A stretch of DNA of 64,000 bases from Pararoseomonas sp. SCSIO 73927 (GTDB lineage Bacteria; Pseudomonadota; Alphaproteobacteria; Acetobacterales; Acetobacteraceae): positions 186,001-250,000 of the forward strand of contig NZ_CP146232.1 of assembly GCF_037040815.1 (NCBI RefSeq). Reading direction: 5' to 3'. The first letter of the stretch is position 1. Every line of letters begins with the position of its first letter. The translations under genes and the position numbers were made by a program. Below, piece by piece: positions 28,866 to 36,880 of the stretch. Below the pieces are notes generated by a model that saw only the letters and a program-made list of their open reading frames with translations, was not told the origin of the DNA and made no database searches.

Positions 28866-29914
28866 GTGCCGATCCAGCGCTCGAAGCGCTGGGTGGCGGC
28901 GTTCACGTCGCCGCCGAAGTTCAGGATATCCTGCTCGAACACCTTGTCCTTGTAGGCGGGGGCGGTGGGCATGCGCGCCGCCTCGGCCTCGGACACGAAG
29001 TTGAAGGCGGCGGGGTTCAGCGGGCCGTTCAGGGAGTCCTTGCAGAACCCGGCCACGCGCTCCGGCTTCAGGGCGGATTCGATGAAGCGCATGGCGTTGT
29101 CGCGGTTCGGCGTGCCGCGGGCGACCACCCAGTAGGCGCGCTCGATCTCCGCCCCGTTCCACACGATCTCGACGGGCTGGCTCGCGTCGATCAGCTCCAG
29201 CGTGCGGGCGTGCCAGAGGGCGATGCAGTCGATCTCGCCGTCGCGCAGGAGCTGCTGGGACTGCTGGCCCTGGGTCCACCACACGCGCACGGCAGGCTTG
29301 ATCCTGTCCAGGCTGCGAAAGGCGCGGTTGAGGTCCAGCGGATAGAGCTTGTCCGTCGGCACGCCGTCCGCCGCGAGCGCGATGGGAAGGATGCGAGAGG
29401 CGTAGCGCTGCATGCAGCGGCTGCCCGGGAACTTCTGCAAGTTCCAGAAATCCGCCCAGCTCTGCGGGCCGCCGTTCGGGTACTTCGCCTTCTGGTAGGC
29501 GATGACGGTGGCGAAGGCGTGGCTGCTGGCGCCGTTCTGGAAGGCCGCGCCGGGAAAGGGCGGGTTCTTCACCAGCTCGGAGTTATCCAGCTTCTCCAGC
29601 AGGTTCGCCTGGTTGGCGCGGATGATCTCGCCGGCGCCGAGCGTCGTCACGTCGAACTCATAGGCGCCGCTGCGGACCTGCTGGGCGAGCTTTGCGAAAG
29701 ACACCGGGGAGACCGGGCGGATCTCCACGCCCGTGTCCCTGGTGAAGGGCTCGAAAAGGTTCTTGATGGCGGCGCGTTCCCAGATGCCGCCCCAGGTGTT
29801 CACGTGCAGTACCTCCGCCGCGCGCACGCGGCGGAAATAGGGGGCGGCGAGGCCCGCCACGATGCCGCCGCCCACGGAGAGGGCTGCGCGGCGGGTGAAA
29901 CCCTGGGATGCCAT
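28862..29914 (-). CDS. polyamine-type ABC transporter substrate-binding protein (PotD-like)
   Basis: A 350-residue periplasmic binding protein of SBP family 8. It has a twin-arginine-like signal (FTRRAALSVGGGIVAGLAAP) and, after cleavage, the usual first strand EVLHVNTWGGIWE. A later motif LWHARTLELIDASQP and the helix NRDNAMRFIESALKPE are usual for spermidine/putrescine-like proteins. Adjacent genes encode an M19-dipeptidase-like protein and two unrecognised proteins, so the ligand is probably a nitrogen compound that these process, rather than putrescine itself. Confidence 0.87.
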   Translation of the reverse strand: MASQGFTRRAALSVGGGIVAGLAAPYFRRVRAAEVLHVNTWGGIWERAAIKNLFEPFTRDTGVEIRPVSPVSFAKLAQQVRSGAYEFDVTTLGAGEIIRANQANLLEKLDNSELVKNPPFPGAAFQNGASSHAFATVIAYQKAKYPNGGPQSWADFWNLQKFPGSRCMQRYASRILPIALAADGVPTDKLYPLDLNRAFRSLDRIKPAVRVWWTQGQQSQQLLRDGEIDCIALWHARTLELIDASQPVEIVWNGAEIERAYWVVARGTPNRDNAMRFIESALKPERVAGFCKDSLNGPLNPAAFNFVSEAEAARMPTAPAYKDKVFEQDILNFGGDVNAATQRFERWIGT

Positions 29915-29926
29915 CCTCGTCTCTCC

Positions 29927-30901
29927 TCAGTTCGGGCGGAAGGTGGCGCCGTAGAGGCGCATCCAGTTGCCGCGGATGATCTTCTCGATCTCCGGCGGCT
30001 GAAAGCCCACTTCGCGCAGGCCGTCCGGGATCTGGCCGAGGCCTGAGACACCTTCCACCAGCCACTCGGCCTTCGGCGTCTTCACGGGCTTGCCGGCGGA
30101 GGAGGCACCGTGGTCGATGCCGCGGGTCCAGCGGCCCATCCGCATCCAGGCGTAGTCGGCGGGGGTGTTGTCGTGGCCGTAATCGGTGCCGATGGCCACC
30201 GTGTCGATCCCCGCGATGTCCACGGTGCGCGCCACCATCTCGCACCAGTTGCGGACGGAGGCGCAGTAGTAGTCGCCGGTGATGTTGCGATAGACGGCGC
30301 AGCCCATCACGCCGCCCGTGTCGCGCAGGGCGTGCAGGATGGCGTCCCCCTTGTTCCGGCTGTGCGGGACGAGGCTGGTGGCGTTGGCGTGGGTGACGGC
30401 GATGGGCTTCTCGCTGTGGACGATGGCCTCCAGCGTCGTGCGCTCCCCCACGTGGGAGCAGTCAATCAGCATCCCCGCGCGGTTCATCTCCCGCACCACC
30501 TCGCGGCCGTAGCGGGCCAGGCCGCCATCGTTTGGCTCGTAGCAGCTGCCGCCGACGGCGTTCTGGTTGTTGTAGGTCAGCTGCACCACGCGCACGCCGA
30601 GCTCCGCGAACATCTCCACCAGCCGGATGCGGCCACCGAAGAGGTCCGTGTTCTGGAAGCCCAGGATGACGGCGGTGCGGCCGCTGGCGTTCACCGCCTC
30701 GATCTCGGCGGGCGTCCGGGCGACGGCGCAGGTCTCCGCGTTCTCCGCGACCAGGTCGCGCCAGCGGCCCAGGGCGTCGAAGGACTCCATCGGGTCCTCC
30801 CAGAAGCCGCAGGTCACGGTCACGGCGGCGATGTTGCCGCGCCGCAGGGCCGCGAAGACCTCCGGCGTGAAGTGGCCGCACTGAAGACCGTCAATGAGCA
30901 T
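29927..30901 (-). CDS. M19 dipeptidase-family protein with altered metal site
   Basis: A 324-residue TIM-barrel protein of the renal dipeptidase family. The second metal ligands are visible (His150 in LIDCSHVGE, His171 in AVTHANA, Asp240 in AIGTDYGH). The usual N-terminal His-x-Asp is replaced by Leu6 and Cys8 (IDGLQCG), and the bridging Glu by Gln83 (GFQNTD). The family core YNNQN and GGLARYGREVVREMNRAGM is well kept. A DGL(Q/I)-type subfamily without the His-x-Asp occurs in catabolic clusters, as with Pseudomonas aeruginosa PA5396 near the glycine betaine genes (from memory). Ordinary dipeptidase activity is doubtful. It overlaps the upstream 241-residue gene by 11 bp. Confidence 0.82.
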   Translation of the reverse strand: MLIDGLQCGHFTPEVFAALRRGNIAAVTVTCGFWEDPMESFDALGRWRDLVAENAETCAVARTPAEIEAVNASGRTAVILGFQNTDLFGGRIRLVEMFAELGVRVVQLTYNNQNAVGGSCYEPNDGGLARYGREVVREMNRAGMLIDCSHVGERTTLEAIVHSEKPIAVTHANATSLVPHSRNKGDAILHALRDTGGVMGCAVYRNITGDYYCASVRNWCEMVARTVDIAGIDTVAIGTDYGHDNTPADYAWMRMGRWTRGIDHGASSAGKPVKTPKAEWLVEGVSGLGQIPDGLREVGFQPPEIEKIIRGNWMRLYGATFRPN

Positions 30902-31616
30902 TCGCGGACTCCGGCTTGGCGCTGGTGAGGAGGGAGAGGTCCGTGTCGTCGTCGTGGTCCGTGCGGCCGGTGACGCGGCCATCGGCCTCCACGATCACCG
31001 GGCCGGCGTGGCGGCGGGATTCCGGGGTGTCCGTTGACAGGGCGGTGTTGGAGAGGTGGTGCAGGTCCCACCACAGGGCGGGCTCCACCACCACGCCCTC
31101 GCGCAGGGCGCGCTCCAGCACGGCATCACCCGCGGTGGAGGGGGCGGCGGTCAGGGTGATCGTGCCCAGCCCGGCCGGGAGAGTCGCCGCATCGGCGACG
31201 AAGACGGACAGGCCCTCGCGCGGCGCGTAGGCGCTGGCGGTGCGGAGCTCCTCCGGGTCGCGCAGGTTCGTCACCTCGGCCAGGGCCGCGCCCTCCCGCG
31301 CGACGGCGTCGCCCAGCGCATCCAGGATCATCGGCAGGGCTACCCAGGCGTGCCCGCCACCGGCATCCACGGCGAGGTGGCTGGGCGAGATCTCCGTGAT
31401 GCGGGGCGCAACGGTCTCGGCCGCGCGAAGGTCGGCGAAGCGGCGGCGCAGCAGGGGCAGCCCGCCCAGCCCGGCCGCGGCGGAGTAGAGCACCACGTCC
31501 CGCACGGCGGGGATCAGGCCGTGCGGCACGGTGGTGAGGAGGAGGATGCGCTCCACCACCAGCCGCACCTCGCGCGGCAGGAGGGTGACGGGGCTCTCCG
31601 TGGGGACCTCGCTCAT
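30891..31616 (-). CDS. unrecognised 241-residue protein in IclR-dipeptidase-ABC cluster
   Basis: An acidic 241-residue protein that I do not recognise. The first about 55 residues are helical (PREVRLVVERILLLTTVPHGLIPAVRDVVLYSAAAGLGG). The rest is mixed alpha/beta and ends in an acidic patch TGRTDHDDDTD. There is no signal peptide, membrane helix or cysteine cluster, so it is cytoplasmic. ATG 31616 overlaps the 575-residue gene by 4 bp (ATGA), and its end overlaps the M19 gene by 11 bp, so all are made from one transcript. The overlap pattern suggests a complex or pathway with its neighbours. Confidence 0.7.
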   Translation of the reverse strand: MSEVPTESPVTLLPREVRLVVERILLLTTVPHGLIPAVRDVVLYSAAAGLGGLPLLRRRFADLRAAETVAPRITEISPSHLAVDAGGGHAWVALPMILDALGDAVAREGAALAEVTNLRDPEELRTASAYAPREGLSVFVADAATLPAGLGTITLTAAPSTAGDAVLERALREGVVVEPALWWDLHHLSNTALSTDTPESRRHAGPVIVEADGRVTGRTDHDDDTDLSLLTSAKPESANAH

Positions 31617-33340
31617 GCTCTCGGCTCCGGCGGGTAGAACCAGTCCGGGTCGGCGCCCCCGGCCAGGTCGGCGGCCACGGGGGCGCCGTGGAACAGCACG
31701 CCGCGCAGGTTGCGGGCAAGGTAGTCGCGGGTCTTGTCCACGCCGTGCAGCGCGACATTCATCAGCCGCACCATGTGCGCGGGCACGAAGCTGTCCGCCA
31801 TGATGTTCACGCGCGGCTGGTGGTAGGGCAGGCCGGCGAGGCTCTGCACGCGGGCGACGATCTGGCGCAGGTCTGGGCGGGCGAGGAGGAGGCGCGCGAC
31901 GGGCTCCTCGGCGTCGCGCTCCGCCAGGGCGGCGTCGAGCGCCTGGACGAGGCCGGGCACGTCGAGGCCGAGGTTGAAGGTGCCGGGCGGGGCCTCGGCT
32001 TTCGGACCGCGGCGCGGCTCCTCGGCGGTGGCGGACTTGTACCAGACGTGCTCGTAGGCGCCCGGCGCGGTCAGATCCATCGCCAGCGCCCAGTCGTACT
32101 CGCGGTGCAGGATGGCGCGCAGGGAGCCGGCCTGCATGGCGGGCTGGACCGCCATCTCCTCGGTGACGATCATGGAGCGGGCGAGGCGGTCCGCCTCCTC
32201 CGGCGCCAGCTCGATCATGAGGGAGAGGAGGGTCTCCTCCGTCTCCGGATGGAAGCGGGCGGCGACCTCGGTCGCGAGATCGTCCAGCGGGTGAGCGGCG
32301 GCGCTGCCCGCGGCGTGCAGGGCGGCGACGAGGCCGGCCACCGCCTCCAGCTCCTCCGCGATCAGGGCGCTGGGGGCGAAGGCGTCGTAGACCATGCGGT
32401 CCTCGCGCCGGAAATGCGCGGCGCGGCGGACCAGGGATTCCAGATGCGCCAGGCGCTCGTCGCCCGCCCCGACCGGCAGGGCGCGGGCGGCGGCGATGGC
32501 CCTCTCCCGCGCCTCGATCCAGGCGTTGATCAGGCGGGGGTGGTTGTTGATGAAGAGGATGAGGCCGAGGGCGGAGCCGTTGCCGATCCCGAGAAAGCGG
32601 CGAACCTCCGGCGAGAGCGGGACGGCATCCGGCGATTGCAGCGCGGCGAGGCGGTTCGCGAGGTCGGCGGCGAATTCCCGCATCATGTAGGCGGCCAGCA
32701 TCTGCGCGGCCAGCGGGTGGCGCAGCGCGTGGCCCTCCTCCAGCGCGAGGAAGGAGCGGGTGCCGAAGGTGCCGTTCCCGTCGAGCCCCGTGTTCCGCAT
32801 GAGGTAGCAGGACTGCGCGACCAGCGCCGCGTCGGGCTGCCGGCCGGAGGCCAGGGCCGCGACGGTGGCGTCGAAGACGCGCATGGAGCGGTTGGAGCGG
32901 CACCAGATGAGCGTGCCCGGCGTGGCGCGGCCGGCGTAGAGCTTCGGCAGTTCCCGCCGCGTGGTCTCCACCACCCTCTCCGTCGCGACGCCCTCCACCA
33001 GGGAGCCGGTCATGTCCCAGGTGCGGCCGATGATGCGGCCGGTGCGGCCGGCGCGCTGCGGCGTGTTGGAATAGGCGAGGAAGGAGAAGGTGCCGCCGGG
33101 CGTCACGATCTCGTAGACCGCGGTGCCGGCGGAATCGGCGCCGATGTCGAAGCGGCGCGTGGTGATCTTCCACCGCTCCGCGATGGCCTGGGCCATCAGC
33201 GCGCGGGAGGCGGAGACGCGGCTGGGCTGGAAGGCGGCCAGCCGTTCCGGCCGCATCAGGAAGGCAGGATCGCGCGGCGCGGGCGGCGCGTTGCGATCGT
33301 GCGGCGTGGACGCCGCGGTGGTATCGAGCGCGGCACTCAC
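31613..33340 (-). CDS. unrecognised 575-residue protein in IclR-dipeptidase-ABC cluster
   Basis: A large cytoplasmic protein with no family I can name. The N-terminal half includes TRRFDIGADSAGTAVYEIV, GRIIGRTWDMTGSLVEGVATE, TLIWCRSNRSMRVFDATVAAL and SCYLMRNTGLDGNGTFGTRSF, all of which look conserved in character (aromatic, polar and glycine-rich clusters typical of an active site). The middle is helical and acidic; near the end is LPYHQPRVNIMADSFVPAHMVRLMNVALHGVDKTRDYL. There is no signal, no membrane segment and no visible P-loop or NAD motif. GTG 33340 sits in GTGA over the IclR stop. A novel enzyme is the simplest reading. Confidence 0.7.
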   Translation of the reverse strand: MSAALDTTAASTPHDRNAPPAPRDPAFLMRPERLAAFQPSRVSASRALMAQAIAERWKITTRRFDIGADSAGTAVYEIVTPGGTFSFLAYSNTPQRAGRTGRIIGRTWDMTGSLVEGVATERVVETTRRELPKLYAGRATPGTLIWCRSNRSMRVFDATVAALASGRQPDAALVAQSCYLMRNTGLDGNGTFGTRSFLALEEGHALRHPLAAQMLAAYMMREFAADLANRLAALQSPDAVPLSPEVRRFLGIGNGSALGLILFINNHPRLINAWIEARERAIAAARALPVGAGDERLAHLESLVRRAAHFRREDRMVYDAFAPSALIAEELEAVAGLVAALHAAGSAAAHPLDDLATEVAARFHPETEETLLSLMIELAPEEADRLARSMIVTEEMAVQPAMQAGSLRAILHREYDWALAMDLTAPGAYEHVWYKSATAEEPRRGPKAEAPPGTFNLGLDVPGLVQALDAALAERDAEEPVARLLLARPDLRQIVARVQSLAGLPYHQPRVNIMADSFVPAHMVRLMNVALHGVDKTRDYLARNLRGVLFHGAPVAADLAGGADPDWFYPPEPRA

Positions 33341-34077
33341 GCGGGGCGGCCCTCCAGGATGGCGCGCAGGCGGCGGGCGGCGGCGCGCAGGGGTTGGATC
33401 CAGCCATCCGGCGCGAAGCGCTGCGCCGGGGCGACGAGGGAGAGGGCGGCGGCGCACGCGCCGTCATGCCCGAAGACCGGCACGGCGGCGGCGCGGATGC
33501 CCTCGATGCTGCGGCCGGAGGAGATGGAGTGGCCGGTCCTCCGCACCTCCTCCAGGATCGCGGGGTCGAGGTCCGGGGCGAGGCGCCGCGCCCGGTCCGG
33601 ATCGAGGAAGGCGAGCAGCACGCGGCCGGAGGCGGTGCCCTCCAGGTCCATGGCGGCGCCCACGCGCATCTCCACGCGCAGCACGCCGCTCGGCTCCACG
33701 CGTTGGACAATGCGGGGCACGCCGTCCTCCAGCACGGCCAGGGACGCGGCCTCGCCCGTCCCGGCGCAGAGCGTCTCGAGGACGGAGAGGGTGCGGTCGC
33801 CGAGCCCGGCCTGCTCCGTCGCGGCCTGAGAGAGGCGGGCGGCGCGGAGGGTGAGGCGGAAGGCGCCCTCGGCCGTCTGCTCCACCCAGCCCGCCGCCAT
33901 GAGCGTGACGAGGCGCTGGTAGATCGTGGCGCGCCCCGCGCCGAGTTCGCGCGACAGCACGGAGAGCCGGACGGGGCGGCGGCTGTGGCTGAGGTGGTCC
34001 AGCAGGGCGAGGGTTTTCAGCGCGGAGGCGAGCGGGCGGACGCCGCCTTCGGGTGCGGCGCCCATCTCCTCTGGCAT
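33337..34077 (-). CDS. IclR-family transcriptional regulator
   Basis: A 246-residue regulator with an N-terminal winged helix (LASALKTLALLDHLSHSRRPVRLSVLSRELGAGRATIYQRLVTL) and a C-terminal IclR effector domain (about 75-240) containing ASLAVLEDGVPRIVQRVEPSG and GTASGRVLLAFL. It is the first gene of the eight-gene minus-strand unit and overlaps the next by 4 bp, so it is likely autoregulated together with the transport and catabolic genes. A GAATAC/GTATTC palindrome lies 33 bp upstream of its ATG and may be its operator. Confidence 0.88.
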   Translation of the reverse strand: MPEEMGAAPEGGVRPLASALKTLALLDHLSHSRRPVRLSVLSRELGAGRATIYQRLVTLMAAGWVEQTAEGAFRLTLRAARLSQAATEQAGLGDRTLSVLETLCAGTGEAASLAVLEDGVPRIVQRVEPSGVLRVEMRVGAAMDLEGTASGRVLLAFLDPDRARRLAPDLDPAILEEVRRTGHSISSGRSIEGIRAAAVPVFGHDGACAAALSLVAPAQRFAPDGWIQPLRAAARRLRAILEGRPA

Positions 34078-34461
34078 GTCGGTTCCGTCGGGCAATTTGT
34101 ATCCTGTCAGAATACTTCGTATTCGAACTGAAGCGATCTTTCTCCTGTCTCTGGCTGGCGTCAAAGGGTTTTTAACCGATGGATGAAATCTTGCCCGCGC
34201 GCGGCGGGTGCGCCGGGCAGCCCGGGTCCGATCTGCGGCCGGCGTTGGAGGCCCCGGACCCGGACGAGCCGACCGGAGGCGTGGCCAGCCCGGGGAGCGC
34301 GGCTGTGCGCGACAGGGCAACGGGCGCTCCCGGAGGAGCGCCCGTCAGCGTGCGGATCGGCGGGCGGATCGGCGGGCGCGAGGAGGGGTGCGACGCCGCC
34401 TTCCCGATGCGGTAACGCGGTTCAGGCCCCCCGCGTCGAGGGGGGGGCGGCCCGGCCCCGG
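34078..34461. other. 384-bp intergenic region: IclR operator candidate, hairpin, short repeats
   Basis: No gene is supported in this gap. It holds an inverted repeat GAATAC-TTC-GTATTC at 34110-34124, upstream of the IclR gene, and an 11-bp-stem hairpin at 34320-34345 (ACGGGCGCTCC, loop CGGA, GGAGCGCCCGT). It also has two tandem copies of a 12-base unit, GCGGATCGGCGG, at 34352-34375. A 78-codon open frame at 34179-34415 has no ribosome site and a skewed Pro/Gly composition, and was not accepted. Confidence 0.6.
34110..34124 (-). promoter_or_regulatory. palindrome upstream of IclR gene
   Basis: A perfect 6-3-6 inverted repeat, GAATAC-TTC-GTATTC, in an AT-richer stretch that should include the promoter of the IclR-led unit. 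IclR proteins bind short palindromes of this size near their own promoters, so this is a reasonable operator candidate. No second copy was sought genome-wide. Confidence 0.4.
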
Positions 34462-34914
34462 TCAGGCCGCCGGCACGGCGGTCTCGGCGCCCGCCTCGGT
34501 GCATTCGGGCAGAACGCAGTTCACCATCCAGGGCGTGCCGAAGCGGTCCACCAGCATGCCGAAGCGCTGCGCCCAAAAGGTCGGGGCCATGGGCATCCGC
34601 ACCTCGCCGCCCTCGAGGAGGGCGGCGAAGACGCGCTCCGCCTCCTCCGGCGTGTCCGTGTTGATGTTGACGGAGAAGCCGCCCGGCGTGCCCGCGGGGA
34701 GGTTCGGCGGCGCGTCGGAGGCCATGAGCGTGGTGCCGCCTACGTCCAGGCAGGCGTGCAGGATCTTCTCCGCCCAGCCCGGCGGCATCTGCGCCTCGGC
34801 GGGCGTGCCCGTGGCGCGGAGCATGGCGATCATCCTCCCGCCCAGCACCCTCTCGTAATGGGTCATGGCCTCCTCGCAGTTGCCGTCGAAGTAGAGGTAG
34901 GCGTTGGTCTGCAT
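34462..34914 (-). CDS. VOC/PhnB-like protein (glyoxalase fold)
   Basis: A 150-residue protein of the PhnB/YjdN group of the vicinal oxygen chelate fold. It reads NAYLYFDGNCEEAMTHYERVLGG at the start and FWAQRFGMLVDRFGTPWMVNC near the end, both typical of the 3-demethylubiquinone methyltransferase-like VOC proteins. The usual metal residues are not fully kept, so catalytic activity is uncertain. It is divergent from a MarR gene 78 bp away and may be under its control. Confidence 0.82.
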   Translation of the reverse strand: MQTNAYLYFDGNCEEAMTHYERVLGGRMIAMLRATGTPAEAQMPPGWAEKILHACLDVGGTTLMASDAPPNLPAGTPGGFSVNINTDTPEEAERVFAALLEGGEVRMPMAPTFWAQRFGMLVDRFGTPWMVNCVLPECTEAGAETAVPAA

Positions 34915-34956
34915 GGGCCCGGTTCCCTGTCCTGCCGGACAGGCCCCCGCCCGCCC

Positions 34957-34998
34957 TTGACAGAAAAGGTTGATACCAACATATATGGCCGGTGTCAA
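34957..34998 (+). promoter_or_regulatory. promoter and operator of marR gene, probably leaderless
   Basis: A perfect TTGACA (34957-34962) is followed 17 bases later by CATATA/TATATG around 34980-34987. Overlapping them, TTGATACC (34970-34977) and GGTGTCAA (34991-34998) form a nearly perfect inverted repeat with 13 bases between. With this -10, transcription would start within a few bases of the GTG at 34992, which has no ribosome site, so the mRNA may be leaderless and autoregulated. Confidence 0.5.
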
Positions 34999-35432
34999 AG
35001 CCCGTCGCGATCCCGTTCGAGATCACCCTTGCCGTCCGCGACACCTGCCTGTGCCTGCACGCCCAGCGCCTGGCGCGGGCCCTGGCGCGGCACTTCGACG
35101 AGGTGCTGCGCCCGGCGGGGCTGACGAACGGGCAGTTCTCCCTGCTGATGTCGCTGAACCGCCCCTCCCCGCCCCCCATGGCCCCGGTGGCGGCGCTGCT
35201 GGGCATGGACCGGACGAGCCTGACCGCGATGCTGAAGCCGCTGGAGCGGCGCGGGCTGGTCCGGGTGGAGGCGGATGCGGCGGATCGGCGCGGGCGGCTG
35301 CTCCGGCTGACGGAGGCGGGGCACGCGGCGCTGGCGGCGGCGCTGCCGTTGTGGAAGGCGGCGCACGCGGCGGTGGAGGGGCGGATCGGGGATCCGGCGG
35401 GGTTCCGGGAGGCGGCGCGCGCGCTCGCCTAG
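34992..35432 (+). CDS. MarR-family transcriptional regulator
   Basis: A 146-residue winged-helix regulator. Its DNA-binding core reads LTNGQFSLLMSLNRPSPPPMAPVAALLGMDRTSLTAMLKPLERRGLVRVEADAADRRG, with the conserved wing Asp-Arg-Arg. Cysteines at CLCLHAQ may allow redox sensing; this subgroup often has such pairs. It starts with GTG and no Shine-Dalgarno. The divergent VOC gene is its likely target. Confidence 0.87.
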   Translation: MSKPVAIPFEITLAVRDTCLCLHAQRLARALARHFDEVLRPAGLTNGQFSLLMSLNRPSPPPMAPVAALLGMDRTSLTAMLKPLERRGLVRVEADAADRRGRLLRLTEAGHAALAAALPLWKAAHAAVEGRIGDPAGFREAARALA

Positions 35433-35473
35433 CCCCTTGGCCCGCCCCTCTGGCCTGCCCCCCCTTGCTCGAC

Positions 35474-35803
35474 CTAGCGCCGGCGCGGCCGGCGGCGCGG
35501 CAGGGCGCCGCGCCAAGCGCTTTCCAGCGCTGCGGCCAGCTCCTCCGTCGTCACAGCCTCCAGCAGCACGGTGGTGTAGCCCATCCGGCCCCAGCCACCA
35601 GGGACTGGGCTGAAGGCCTCCGGGTGGGTCAGGCACTTCATGGCCTGGTCCTCGGGCGAGAACTTCAGGTTCGCGCTCAGCCCGTCCGCGGCGAGGGTCG
35701 CGTAGATGCGGGCCACGCGGAAGGCCGCGCGGTCCATGTGCGGCGCCTCCTCCGTGCCCTCCAGCGCCAGGGCTAGCCGGCGCAGGTCGGCCCCGCCCGC
35801 CAT
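35474..35803 (-). CDS. MmcQ/YjbR family DNA-binding-like protein
   Basis: A 109-residue protein of the MmcQ/YjbR (DUF419) family. It has the family pattern: LALALEGTEEAPHMDRAAFRV, IYATLAADGLSANLKFSPEDQ, then PGGWGRMGYTTVLLE. The fold resembles a double-wing DNA-binding module, but the role in the cell is not known. The C-terminus ends in a run of arginines. It overlaps the YnfA gene by one base. Confidence 0.85.
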   Translation of the reverse strand: MAGGADLRRLALALEGTEEAPHMDRAAFRVARIYATLAADGLSANLKFSPEDQAMKCLTHPEAFSPVPGGWGRMGYTTVLLEAVTTEELAAALESAWRGALPRRRPRRR

Positions 35804-36132
35804 CAGCGGCCCGCCCCGCCGCCCCAGAGCACCACCCCCGCGCCGAGCAGGCAGATAGCGCCGCCCGCCAGGTCCCAGCGGTCGGGCACCCGTCCCTCCA
35901 CCGCGAACAGCCAGGCGATGGAGGCGGCGACATAGACGCCGCCATAGGCCGCGAAGGCGCGCCCGGCCGCCGCGGCCTCCGACAGGGTGAGGAGCCAGGC
36001 GAAGAGGGCGAGGGAGGCGGTGCCGGGCAGCAGCACCCAGGCGCCCCAGCCGAGGCGCCGCCAACCCCAGAAGGCGAAGCAGCCACCGATCTCGGCGAGG
36101 GCGGCGACGGCGTAGAGGGCGACGGTTCCCAT
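35803..36132 (-). CDS. YnfA/UPF0060 small membrane protein
   Basis: A 109-residue membrane protein with four helices. It is distinguished by [18 protein letters not shown] in the first helix and [19 protein letters not shown] in the third, both diagnostic of UPF0060/YnfA, a small-multidrug-resistance-like family. It may dimerise to export a cationic compound, although the physiological substrate is unknown. It shares its stop region with the YjbR-like gene. Confidence 0.9.
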   Translation of the reverse strand: MGTVALYAVAALAEIGGCFAFWGWRRLGWGAWVLLPGTASLALFAWLLTLSEAAAAGRAFAAYGGVYVAASIAWLFAVEGRVPDRWDLAGGAICLLGAGVVLWGGGAGR

Positions 36133-36178
36133 GCCCGGCAGCTTGCCACGGGCCCCCCGGGGACCCCAATTGCGGGGG

Positions 36179-36880
36179 ATGAAGCGTTTCTGGGAAGAGG
36201 CCGCCGTCCAGCCCGTGGATGCCGGCTGGGGCATCGCCCTGGATGGGAAGCCGCTGCGCCTGCCCGGCGGCACCACGCTGCACCTGCCGGGCCGCGCCCT
36301 GGCCGAGGCTGTGGCGGCCGAGTGGCACGCGGCGGGCGGAGAGAAGGGCGGCGAGATGTCGATGGAGGAGGTGCCGCTGACGCGCCTCGTCGGCACCGCT
36401 GTGGACCGGATCGCGCCCGATCCGGCGCCGAGCGCGGCCGCCATCGCCGAGTACGGGGAGAGCGACCTGCTCTGCTACCGAGCGGAGGATTACCGCCTCG
36501 CCGCGCTGGAGGCGGAGAACTGGCAGCCCCTGCTGGACTGGGCGGCGCTGCACCACGACGCGCCGCTGCACGTGGCGAAGGGCATCGCGCACGTGGCGCA
36601 GCCCCCCTCCTCGCTCCGGGCGCTGCACGCGGCGGTGGCGGCGCACTCGCCCTTCGGGCTCTCGGCGCTGGGGATCGCGGTGCCGGCGCTCGGCAGCCTA
36701 GTGCTCGGGCTGGCGCTCTCGGCCGGGCGGATCGACGCGGCGGAGGCGCACCGGCTGGCGACGCTGGACGAGACCTACCAGGAGTCCTTCTGGGGCACGG
36801 ATCCGGAGGCGGAGGCGCGGCGCGCGCGGATCGCGGCGGATGTGGCGCTGGCGGCGCGGCTGCTGGAACTCTCCCGGTGA
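36179..36880 (+). CDS. ATP12-family F1-ATPase assembly chaperone
   Basis: A 233-residue cytoplasmic protein of the ATP12 family, which binds the F1 alpha subunit to help assembly of ATP synthase in alphaproteobacteria and mitochondria. It has the family opening [10 protein letters not shown] and [16 protein letters not shown], then [24 protein letters not shown] and the tail [20 protein letters not shown]. It overlaps the acylphosphatase gene by 4 bp. Confidence 0.93.
   Translation: MKRFWEEAAVQPVDAGWGIALDGKPLRLPGGTTLHLPGRALAEAVAAEWHAAGGEKGGEMSMEEVPLTRLVGTAVDRIAPDPAPSAAAIAEYGESDLLCYRAEDYRLAALEAENWQPLLDWAALHHDAPLHVAKGIAHVAQPPSSLRALHAAVAAHSPFGLSALGIAVPALGSLVLGLALSAGRIDAAEAHRLATLDETYQESFWGTDPEAEARRARIAADVALAARLLELSR

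Noticed and set aside
34179-34415. A 78-codon frame in the gap before the VOC gene
   Set aside because: No ribosome site, Pro/Gly-rich, and it runs through a hairpin and a 12-bp tandem repeat. Kept as intergenic.
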